Program-made: the position numbers and the translations under genes
Part shown: positions 10,538 through 17,757 of the stretch, piece by piece
Position numbering within the stretch: the first letter of the stretch is position 1
How the letters are laid out: every line of letters begins with the position of its first letter
Source: Fimbriiglobus ruber
Lineage (GTDB): Bacteria; Planctomycetota; Planctomycetia; Gemmatales; Gemmataceae
DNA: 64,000 nt
Direction of reading: 5' to 3'
Assembly: GCF_002197845.1 (NCBI RefSeq)
Contig: NZ_NIDE01000019.1
Location: 1 to 64,000 of the forward strand
The notes under the pieces: generated by a model
The model's input: the letters and a program-made list of their open reading frames with translations, nothing else
Databases searched by the model: none
Told to the model about the DNA's origin: nothing

Positions 10538-12142
10538 ATGAGCCGGATGATTCACACGACTGCACACGATGCCCTCGGTGACGACGACCGCGTGTTGCCG
10601 GACGACGAGTCCGCCCGCACGTCTGCCGTCGCCGACGACGATTTTGATGCGGACGATGGCGACGACGATACAGCCGACGACCCGTTGGCCGCGGTCGAAG
10701 GCCCGTCCGCGGACGAATTGCCTCCCGACGAACCCGCCCAGGCCGACGACTACGCCGGCGGCCCGGACGACGCCCTCGGGTTGTACCTGCGTCAAATGGG
10801 GGCGATCCGCCTCCTGAACAAAGAGCAAGAACTCACGCTGGCGACCTCCCTGGAGCGGCACCGCAACCGCTTCCGGCGGGCAGCCCTGCTCTGTGCGCAC
10901 ATCGTCGCCCGGGCCGCCACGACCCTCGAACGGGTCCAGAACGGCCAGGCCGCGATCGACCCGCTGATCGACGTTTACTCGACCGAGGAACTCCGCCTCA
11001 GCCGCGCACAGATTATCTCCCGGATGCCGTTCAACCTGCCGCTCGTCCGCAAAATCCTTCGGGAAGAAGTCGACGGGTTCTCGGCAGGACTGGCGACGAC
11101 GGACCCGGCCGAGCGCCGGGCGTGGAAGGCCGGGCGGTTCCGCCGCCTTCGGAAACTGATGCGGTTGATGAACGAACTGTCGCCCCGCACCGAACTGATC
11201 GAGCGGTGGGTCGACGAGTTGACGGACATGGCCGACGAGATGAACCACCTCGTCCGCGCCACCGACTCCGCGGCGACCCCGGCCGAACAAGCCCGCCGCG
11301 ACCAGGAACTCCGCGAAGCGCAGGAGAAGGTCCACCTCACGCCGGAAGAACTGAACGCGCTCGTGCGAATCCTCCGTCGCCGCCGGCAGGGGTACCAGAA
11401 GGTTCGTCGCGAACTGGCCGAGGCGAACTTGCGGCTGGTCGTCAGCATCGCCAAGAACTACCGCAACCGCGGGCTGCCGTTCTCGGACCTGATTCAGGAA
11501 GGCAACCGCGGGCTCATGCGGGCCGTCGACAAGTATGAGTATCGCCGCGGGTTCAAGTTCGGGACTTACGCGACGTGGTGGATTCGCCAGGGCGTCCAGC
11601 GGGCCCTTGCTGACAACGCCCGCACCGTCCGCGTACCGTGCCACCAGATCGGCCTGATGGCCAAGATGGAGCGGAAGCGGACTGAAATGGCGATCATTAC
11701 CGGCCGCGAACCGACGCCGGAAGAACTCGCGACGGCTTTGGGTGTCAAAGCTGAAGAAACGAAGTCTCTCCGCATCGTTGGCCGGCAACCGGTTAGCCTG
11801 CACGAACCGATCGGCGGCGACGGCGAGCGGGCACTGGAAGACTTCCTGAGCGACACGGATACGCCGAACCCCGGCGAACACGTCGACGCCCGCCTGCTAC
11901 GCGAGCGGATCAACGAAGTCCTGCGGTCCCTGGCTCCCCGCGAGCGGGAAGTTATCGAACTCCGCTTCGGCCTCCGCGACGGCCAACCGCGGACGCTCGA
12001 TGAAGTTGCCAAGCAGTACGGGATCACGCGGGAACGGATTCGCCAGATCGAGGCCCGCGGGTTGCTAAAACTGCGTCAGCCGACTCGCAGCCAGCGACTC
12101 GAAGAGTTCGCGGATGTCGAGCAGCAACCGCAACAGACGTAA
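10538..12142 (+). CDS. RNA polymerase sigma-70 factor, RpoD/SigA-like
   Basis: The 534-residue protein has an acidic, Asp-rich N-terminal tail (residues 1-75) in place of a classical region 1.1. Region 1.2 follows ([23 protein letters not shown], from about residue 77), then a non-conserved helical insert. Region 2 starts near residue 298: [31 protein letters not shown] and the -10-recognition/melting helix [18 protein letters not shown]. Region 3 and region 4 follow, ending in the helix-turn-helix [28 protein letters not shown] that reads the -35 box. Region 2.4 reads [18 protein letters not shown] instead of the usual primary-sigma AITRAIADQARTIRIPVHM. It could therefore be a group 2 paralogue and not the housekeeping factor. 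The gene is monocistronic, closed by the strong hairpin at 12170-12213. Confidence 0.95.
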   Translation: MSRMIHTTAHDALGDDDRVLPDDESARTSAVADDDFDADDGDDDTADDPLAAVEGPSADELPPDEPAQADDYAGGPDDALGLYLRQMGAIRLLNKEQELTLATSLERHRNRFRRAALLCAHIVARAATTLERVQNGQAAIDPLIDVYSTEELRLSRAQIISRMPFNLPLVRKILREEVDGFSAGLATTDPAERRAWKAGRFRRLRKLMRLMNELSPRTELIERWVDELTDMADEMNHLVRATDSAATPAEQARRDQELREAQEKVHLTPEELNALVRILRRRRQGYQKVRRELAEANLRLVVSIAKNYRNRGLPFSDLIQEGNRGLMRAVDKYEYRRGFKFGTYATWWIRQGVQRALADNARTVRVPCHQIGLMAKMERKRTEMAIITGREPTPEELATALGVKAEETKSLRIVGRQPVSLHEPIGGDGERALEDFLSDTDTPNPGEHVDARLLRERINEVLRSLAPREREVIELRFGLRDGQPRTLDEVAKQYGITRERIRQIEARGLLKLRQPTRSQRLEEFADVEQQPQQT

Positions 12143-12169
12143 CGGGATTGGCTCGCGAGTTGTGAGCAA

Positions 12170-12213
12170 AACGAGCGTGGGCCGCGAACCGAAGTTCGCG
12201 GCCCACGCTCGTT
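12170..12213. terminator. 20-bp perfect hairpin downstream of the sigma factor gene
   Basis: Arms at 12170-12189 and 12194-12213 are exactly complementary over 20 bases around a four-base CGAA loop. It begins 28 bases after the stop codon. There is no long T-run, but T-rich bases (GTTTAT) follow. It most likely ends the sigma factor transcript and perhaps also transcription from the convergent esterase gene. Confidence 0.85.
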
Positions 12214-12223
12214 TATGGCTTAT

Positions 12224-12285
12224 TTCTTCAGCCGTCCCAGGGCGTTGCCCTGGGCTGAGAACCACCAGTCCTTTGGACTGAAGAA
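12224..12285. repeat. REP-like element: outer 8-bp stem enclosing two hairpins
   Basis: TTCTTCAG (12224-12231) pairs with CTGAAGAA (12278-12285). Inside lie two perfect hairpins: CCCAGGGC-gtt-GCCCTGGG (12236-12254) and AGTCC-ttt-GGACT (12267-12279). The three-stem cloverleaf-like plan resembles repetitive extragenic palindromes found dispersed in planctomycete genomes. Only one copy is in this window, so the repeat status is inferred. Confidence 0.5.
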
Positions 12286-12334
12286 CCGTACTAAGCTCGG
12301 TGGCAGGCACACACCTTTGTCTCGCCGATAATCC

Positions 12335-13234
12335 TCACTTCTTCAGGTGCTTGTCGAAGAACTCGATCATCGCTTTCTCGGCCGTTTCCACGTCCTTGCC
12401 TTTGAATCCGTGCCCCGCACCATTCAGGGTCAGCAAGTCCGCTTCGACACCCGCGGCTTTGAGCTTGTCGACGAGCCACACGGCCTGTTCGTGGGCGACA
12501 TACTTGTCGTCCGTGCCGTGGATGCACAGGGTCGGTGCGGCGTTTGGCGTCACCCAGTAGAGGGGACTGGCCCGCAGGTGTAAACGGCGGGCTGTCTCCA
12601 GGTTCCCGCCCAGGAACAACGGCAGCACCTCGGCCGCGTCCACACTCTTGCCGTAGGACTTGGTGAAATCGCTGGGGCCGTAGACGTTGACGACGCACGC
12701 GATCTTGCTCGACTGGTCGAGGTTCCCGCCAGTCCCATCGAACTCCTTGACGTCTCCCGTCACGGCCAAAAACTGGGCCAGGTGCCCGCCCGCCGACCCG
12801 CCGGTGACGCCGATCCTCTCGGGATCGACGTGGTACTTGGCCGCGTTCGCCCTCACCCAGCGGATGGCTTCCTTCGTGTCGTTAACCGCGGCCGGGAACT
12901 GGTACTTCGGAGCGAGGCGGTAGGAAACCGTCAGCGCGACGTACCCGTGCTGGGCGAGCCGGATGCACTGGGCGTCGTACCCGTCGCGCTTGCCCGCGCG
13001 GAAACCGCCGCCGTGAATGCAGACGATCGCCGGGAAAGGGCCGGCGCCACTTTTCGGGCGGGCAAGGTCGAGCTGAAGGTGCTGGCCGTCCGGGTTGGCG
13101 TACTCGATGCCGGTCTCGAAGATCACGTCATCGGGAACAGCCGGGCCTTTTTGGGCGCGGGCCGCGGGAAGGCACGCGGTCAAAACCGCAAGGACCGCGA
13201 GCCACCGCATCAAGCGGGCGTGTGAGGAGTGCAT
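12335..13234 (-). CDS. Secreted alpha/beta hydrolase, BD-FAE/acetylxylan-esterase type
   Basis: The ATG at 13234 has GGAG nine bases upstream; a TTG five codons earlier is less likely. A signal peptide (LMRWLAVLAVLTACLPAARAQ) leads into a typical alpha/beta-hydrolase fold. Visible elements are the oxyanion motif HGGGF, the nucleophile elbow GGSAGG (catalytic Ser), the acid in HGTDDKYV and the catalytic His in GAGHGF. The total length is 299 residues, as expected for the esterase/lipase family that removes acyl groups from polysaccharides or small esters. Substrate is not predictable. It is transcribed away from the SMP-30 gene, sharing a 220-base divergent promoter region. Confidence 0.92.
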   Translation of the reverse strand: MHSSHARLMRWLAVLAVLTACLPAARAQKGPAVPDDVIFETGIEYANPDGQHLQLDLARPKSGAGPFPAIVCIHGGGFRAGKRDGYDAQCIRLAQHGYVALTVSYRLAPKYQFPAAVNDTKEAIRWVRANAAKYHVDPERIGVTGGSAGGHLAQFLAVTGDVKEFDGTGGNLDQSSKIACVVNVYGPSDFTKSYGKSVDAAEVLPLFLGGNLETARRLHLRASPLYWVTPNAAPTLCIHGTDDKYVAHEQAVWLVDKLKAAGVEADLLTLNGAGHGFKGKDVETAEKAMIEFFDKHLKK

Positions 13235-13455
13235 TCGGAACGTCTCCAATGCCGAGTCGGACGGGGAAAGGGAAATCAGGCGTGTATCGGCAGTGTAGGA
13301 ATTTCGCCGCGGACTGCGACGGCTACGAAAATCGTTGAGTAGTGGATATTACCGTCCAAATCCCGGAAGATGCCGTTCGCAGACACACCCGTTGCAGCGG
13401 GTCCGCTGCTTCCGCATAAGAAAGCCCCCACCGTTTTTCCTTCAGGAGTGTCGAG

Positions 13456-14349
13456 ATGACGCGGTTCCTCTCTCTCATCGCGCTGGCACTGGCGGCCGGC
13501 ACCGCCCGCGCGGACGACGTCAGCATCCTCGCCCCCGGCGCGAAGGTCGAAAAGCTCGCGGGCGAGTTCGCGTTCACCGAAGGGCCGTCGGCGGACGCGG
13601 CCGGGAACGTCTACTTCACCGACCAGCCGAACGACCGCATTCTGATCTGGAGTACGGACGGCAAGCTCTCCACCTTCATGGAACCCTGCGGCCGCTCGAA
13701 CGGCCTCTGCTTCGACAAGGACGGCTACCTCTGGGCCTGCGCCGACGACAAGAACGAACTCTGGAAGATCGACGTCAAGACCAAGGAAAAGACCGTTATC
13801 GTCAAGGATTACCAGGGCAAACTGCTCAACGGCCCCAACGACATCTGGGTGCGGCCGGACGGCGGAGCCTACTTCACCGACCCGTTCTACAAGCGGCCGT
13901 ACTGGAAGCGGGGCGCCGAAGAGCAAGACAAGCGCGGCGTCTACTACGTGTCCCCGGAAGGCAAGCTCTCCCGCGTGGACGGCGACTACGGCATGCCCAA
14001 CGGCATCGTCGGTACCGCCGACGGCAAGACGCTCTACGTGGCCGACATCGGTCGCAACAAGACCTTCGCCTACGACATTCAACCCGACGGCACGCTCGCG
14101 AACCGTCGCCTCTTCTGCGAACTCGGCTCCGACGGCATGACGCTCGACACCGAGGGCAACGTTTACCTCACCGGCAAGGGCGTGATCGTGTTCGACAAGA
14201 CCGGCAAGAAGATCGAGCAGATCCCTGTTCCCGAAGGCTGGACCGCGAACGTCTGCTTCGGCGGCAAGGACATGCAAACGCTGTTCATCACCGCCGGCAA
14301 AGGTCTGTTCGCGGTCAAGACTCGCGTCAAAGGTGCGGCCCGGCAATAG
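13456..14349 (+). CDS. Secreted SMP-30/gluconolactonase-like beta-propeller protein
   Basis: AGGAG ends seven bases before the ATG at 13456. A signal peptide (MTRFLSLIALALAAGTARAD) precedes a six-bladed propeller characteristic of the SMP-30/Gluconolactonase/LRE family: FTEGPSADAAGNVYFTDQPNDRI, RSNGLCFDKDGYLWAC, LNGPNDIWVRPDGGAYFTDPFY, MPNGIVGTADGKTLYVADI and LGSDGMTLDTEGNVYLT. The conserved acidic and asparagine residues that bind the catalytic divalent metal (E in FTEGP, N in LNGPND, D in GSDGM) are present. Such enzymes hydrolyse sugar lactones. At 297 residues the length is normal, and the periplasmic location is set by the signal peptide. The precise substrate is unknown. Confidence 0.92.
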   Translation: MTRFLSLIALALAAGTARADDVSILAPGAKVEKLAGEFAFTEGPSADAAGNVYFTDQPNDRILIWSTDGKLSTFMEPCGRSNGLCFDKDGYLWACADDKNELWKIDVKTKEKTVIVKDYQGKLLNGPNDIWVRPDGGAYFTDPFYKRPYWKRGAEEQDKRGVYYVSPEGKLSRVDGDYGMPNGIVGTADGKTLYVADIGRNKTFAYDIQPDGTLANRRLFCELGSDGMTLDTEGNVYLTGKGVIVFDKTGKKIEQIPVPEGWTANVCFGGKDMQTLFITAGKGLFAVKTRVKGAARQ

Positions 14350-14360
14350 TACTCAGGTCG

Positions 14361-14735
14361 TCGGCAGTCGGGGTGCTGGGGATTCCAGGGAGGACGTCTT
14401 GGGGCTCGGCCCCAAACCCCGCTGGAGGGCCGTGAGCCGTCCAGACCTCCCTGCTTGCTCCCGATCAGGGGGTCGATCCCAAAGCGGATCGACCCCCTGA
14501 TCGCTCGCAGGGGCCTGGGTTGATTGCGGCGGGATGATATCGACTGTTCGCGAGCCAATACCGGCAGTCCCACGAGCAGTCAACGGCCGATAAACGGTCC
14601 CGCGAGCGATCAGTAGGTCGATCCGCTTTGGGATCGACCTACTGATCGGGAGCAAGTAGGGAGGTCCGGAGGGGTTCGACCCCTCCGGCGGGGTTTGGGG
14701 CCGAGCCCCAAGACTTCACCCCACAAAAACCGTCC
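14361..14735. repeat. Structured intergenic element, copy A
   Basis: The element is a large inverted repeat whose arms each hold smaller hairpins. From left to right: TTGGGGC/GCCCCAA near 14399, an imperfect hairpin near 14423, hairpin A1 (14463-14479 with 14486-14502, 17 bp, loop CAAAGC), a divergent centre, hairpin A2 (14608-14624 with 14631-14647, 17 bp, loop GCTTTG), a GGAGGGG/CCCCTCC hairpin near 14670, and GGGGC/GCCCC near 14697. A second copy lies at 34369-34755. No protein is encoded. It fills the whole gap between the SMP-30 gene and the broken oxidoreductase gene. Confidence 0.85.
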
Positions 14736-15422
14736 AAGTGACCAGGCACCGGCAACCGGCAGCCGCAAAAGGCTTGAAATCCCGGGGCAACGGGTGACAA
14801 TCATCACCGGCCGTCATTTCTTACACTCACCAGGAACCTCTCTCATGGACCGCCGTTCGTTTCTCCAGACGTCCGGGGCCGGGCTGGCCCTGTCGGCATT
14901 CCCCGTTTCGGCCCGCGGTGCGGAACCGGGAGCCAAGCCACTGCGGGTCGGGCTGATCGGGTGCGGCTGGTACGGCAAGTGCGACCTGTTCCGGCTTCTC
15001 CAGGTTGCACCAGTGGAAGTCGTCTCCCTGTGCGACGTGGACAAGAACATGCTCGCGGACGCGGCCGAACAGGTGTCCGGGAAGCAGGTGTCGAAGAAGA
15101 AACCGCGGATTTACGGCGACTACCGCGACATGCTCAAGGAAAAAGATTTGGACGTGGTCATGGTTGAAACACCCGACCACTGGCACGCGCTGCCGATGAT
15201 CGCGGCGTGCGAGGCCGGGGCGGACGTCTGGGTACAGAAGCCGATCAGCGTGGACGTGGTCGAAGGTCAGGCGATGGTCGTGGCCGCCCGCAAGCACAAT
15301 AAGGTCGTCCAGTCGTCACCCAGCGGCGGAGTACCCCGCACCTGGCCGAGGCCAAGCGGGAATTTCTCGACACGGGCAAACTCGGCAAGATCGGCCTGGT
15401 CGAGACCTACTGCTACTATACT

Positions 15423-15989
15423 TTACGCGTCCAGGAGTGACACATTGTCCCACGTCTGGAATTTGTGGGTCATCAGGGTCGCCAGTTTCTCTCGGTGTTT
15501 CGTCGGCAGATCCGCCAAGCAATGGTCGATGGCCTCCTGGAACTTCTTGAAGTCCTGATGGTGGCGGCTGTTCAACGCCTCCTTCTTCACGAACTTCCAG
15601 AGTCGCTCGATCAAGTTCAGGTTCGGCGAATACGACGGCAGGAACAACAACTCGATCCCGAGTGCCTTGGCCGTGTGCTCCACCAGCGCGCACCGCTGGT
15701 AGCGGGCGTTGTCGAGTACCAGCGTGATCGGCAATGACCCACCGAGGGCCGCGATCTTGCGGAGCAACGCACACACCGAGGTGGCCGTGATGTACGTCGT
15801 GTTGATTTCTGTCACCAGCTCGTGCGTGACCGCGTTCAGCGCACCCAGCACGTTGTACCTCTGCCGTCCCGACGCGGCCCGGACATGTAACCGGACGAAG
15901 CACCACACCCACCCCAGGAACGACGCCAAGACGAAGTGCGACGCGTCCACGAAGTACACCGTCCGCTTACCGTCGCGGGCTTCCGCCAA
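15423..15989 (-). CDS. IS630 transposase, catalytic DDE frame (OrfB)
   Basis: The frame carries the RNase H-fold DDE_3 domain: VYFVDASHF (first Asp), LVLDNARYQ (second Asp) and YSPNLNLIERLWKF (Glu), with the expected spacing between the second Asp and the Glu. The first possible start is a TTG at 15989, lacking a ribosome-binding site, and the family-like sequence KTELEPKLAEARD extends upstream of it to the slippery run near 16010. It is therefore most likely made only as a +1 frameshift or transcript-slippage fusion with OrfA. Confidence 0.88.
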   Translation of the reverse strand: MAEARDGKRTVYFVDASHFVLASFLGWVWCFVRLHVRAASGRQRYNVLGALNAVTHELVTEINTTYITATSVCALLRKIAALGGSLPITLVLDNARYQRCALVEHTAKALGIELLFLPSYSPNLNLIERLWKFVKKEALNSRHHQDFKKFQEAIDHCLADLPTKHREKLATLMTHKFQTWDNVSLLDA

Positions 15990-16491
15990 CTTCGGTTCCA
16001 GTTCCGTCTTTTAAAAAATCCGCCTGCGTGCGGGCGTGTTCGTCGACCGTTTTCTTGGGCGGCACCGGGATGGGTGCCACCTTCAGGCATTTCATCCCCA
16101 GATCCTCTTTCAAGAACTGGCGCACCCGCGACGCCTTGCGTCGGACGCCCGTCAGGTCCTCGATCCGCCGCGCCGCCTCGTGGGCCGTGTGCGGCGGGTG
16201 CCGGCGAAACGCGTCTTCGATCGTCCCGTGATGCGGTGTCAGCGCACTGGGTTGGCCCTTCCAGCCGAACGATCGGACCCCATCCAGACCCTTCGCCGCA
16301 TAGATCCGCAGGGTCCGCTGCACCGTGGAGCGCGACACGTTGGCCAACTCCGCGATCCGACTGTGCGTCACGTTCCGGGTCTTGAGCCAGAGAATCTCCA
16401 TCCGCTCTTGGACACGCGGGTCCGGGTGCCGATAGCGCGCGTCCGCGATCGCTTGGACCACGGGTTCGGGAAACGAATATTGGGGACGCAT
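15967..16491 (-). CDS. IS630 transposase, N-terminal DNA-binding frame (OrfA)
   Basis: This 174-residue frame begins at the ATG at 16491. It has the helix-turn-helix HSRIAELANVSRSTVQRTLR (about residues 42-61) and a second winged-helix segment (HTAHEAARRIEDLTGVRRKASRVRQFLKEDLGMK), the usual paired DNA-binding domains of IS630 transposases. It stops shortly after TQADFLK, where the catalytic part continues in a different frame. A slippery run, TTTTTTAAAAG on the minus strand (near 16004-16014), lies exactly at the junction; skipping one A would fuse DFLK to TELEPKLAEARDGK. The residues after DFLK in this frame do not resemble the family. Confidence 0.88.
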   Translation of the reverse strand: MRPQYSFPEPVVQAIADARYRHPDPRVQERMEILWLKTRNVTHSRIAELANVSRSTVQRTLRIYAAKGLDGVRSFGWKGQPSALTPHHGTIEDAFRRHPPHTAHEAARRIEDLTGVRRKASRVRQFLKEDLGMKCLKVAPIPVPPKKTVDEHARTQADFLKDGTGTEVGGSPRR

Positions 16492-17370
16492 CCTTGCCCT
16501 CCCGCAGACGGATCGGTGAAGGATCTATCCTCCGCTATCCAGGCCTGGTTGCTCAAGGCCGACTTGTGTCACTTCAGGCGAGTCCGAGAATATCACATGC
16601 GGGCCCGCGACAACCCGCCCGACACGAAACCGCCGGAGAACCTCGACTACGAAATGTGGACCGGCCCGGCCCCGATGCGGCCGTACAACAAACTGGTCCA
16701 CCCCCGCTCCTGGCGGGCGTTCATGGAATACGGCAACGGCATCATCGGCGACATGTGTGTTCATATGTTGGACATGGTCCGCTGGATGCTCGAACTGGGC
16801 TGGCCAAAGCGGGTCGCCTCGGCCGGCGGCATTTTCATCGACAAGAAGAGCAAGGCGAACATCACCGACACGCAATCGGCCACCTTCGAGTACCCCGATT
16901 TCGATGTCGTCTGGCAACACCGTTCCTACGGCTCTTCTCCCGATCCTCAGTACCCCTGGGGTGCCACCTTTTACGGCGAAAAGGGGACGCTCAAGGTCAG
17001 CGTCATGGGCTACGACTTCATCCCGATGGGCGGGAAGCCGGTCCACAAGGACGTGACTTACGAGTTGGAAAAATACCCGGAGGACAAGACGGAGAAAGAT
17101 CTCGAAAGGCACGTCGCCCCCGCCATCCGGGCGCACTGGCTCGACTTCCTGAAGGCGCGGGAGGCACGGAGCAAGCCGGTTTCGGACATCGAACAGGGGC
17201 ACATCTCGTCGGCGAGCTGTATCCTGGCGAATATCAGCCAGCAGATCGGCCGGTCGTTAACGTGGGACGCCGACAAGCATTTGGTCGCTGGCGACGACGA
17301 GGCGAACAAGCTGCTCCGCCGGCCGTACCGCGCCCCGTGGGTTCATCCGGAGCCGGCCGCGCAAGGATAA

Positions 17371-17757
17371 TTGGACGTGTGCGCCGAATCCCGGCACGCG
17401 GCCACGAGCCGGGATTCGCTCTCGTTAAAGCATGACATCTCCGCCTCGAAAACTCTCCCCGACCGGGCGGCGAATCACACCTCTCTTCATGCTGGCTTTA
17501 GCTGGATTTGCTAACAAGATCACACATTCCCGTTGGGGCACTCGGCGACGATCACGCCTCTGGTCGCCGAGTGGTCGATTCGCCGGCCGGGAATGATGTT
17601 CGCGATCCCCGCGGCGGCCGTGACTCGCCGGCCGACCGCGGGACACGAATACGATCCGCCTGAAAAACGCAGAAATGATTTCGAGTTGCCGATGGCGGTC
17701 GGCTTTGGCAGAACTTCCTCCCCGCGCGTTTTCCCTGTCTGAAAGAAGACTCGCACT
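17371..17757. other. Intergenic region with two hairpins
   Basis: No gene is supported here. An 11-bp hairpin at 17385-17418 (CGAATCCCGGC, 12-base loop, GCCGGGATTCG) starts 14 bases after the oxidoreductase stop and probably is its terminator. A second 11-bp inverted repeat at 17539-17573 (CACTCGGCGAC, 13-base loop, GTCGCCGAGTG) lies further down and might end a small transcript or act in the 5' leader of the YHYH gene. Confidence 0.6.
17385..17418 (+). terminator. Hairpin after the oxidoreductase pseudogene
   Basis: The arms CGAATCCCGGC (17385-17395) and GCCGGGATTCG (17408-17418) are perfectly complementary. The hairpin is 14 bases past the stop codon and is followed by a short T-containing stretch. 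Confidence 0.7.

Larger units (their letters stand above)
15419..16590 (-). mobile_element. IS630-family insertion sequence, 1172 bp, flanked by TA
   Basis: The element interrupts the oxidoreductase gene. TA dinucleotides flank it (15417-15418 and 16591-16592), matching the TA target duplication of IS630/Tc1-mariner elements. The two ends can be aligned without gaps: both read T-x-C-T at the tip and share an inner block G-[GA]-AGTGACACA at the same distance from the end (left around 15434-15444, right on the complementary strand around 16565-16575). The element carries two overlapping frames for the transposase on the minus strand. Because the ends and frames look nearly intact, the insertion is probably recent. 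Confidence 0.9.
14845..17370 (+). pseudogene. Gfo/Idh/MocA oxidoreductase, disrupted by a frameshift and an IS630 insertion
   Basis: The ATG at 14845 starts a Tat-type leader (DRRSFLQTSGAGLALSAFP) followed by the Rossmann motif VGLIGCGWYGKCD and ETPDHWHALP, then WVQKPIS, all typical of secreted planctomycete Gfo/Idh/MocA dehydrogenases. Near 15312 one base is missing: the reading frame leaves the expected VQVxTQRRS and continues in another frame through HLAEAKREFLDTGKLGKIGLVETYCYY. The coding sequence is then cut at 15418 by the IS element and resumes at 16591 with YHMRARDNPPDTKPPENLDYEMWTG, running to the stop at 17368-17370. Removing the IS and one TA copy restores TGC TAC TAT CAC ATG exactly. 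The substrate of the ancestral enzyme (probably a sugar or inositol derivative) is unknown. Confidence 0.92.
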
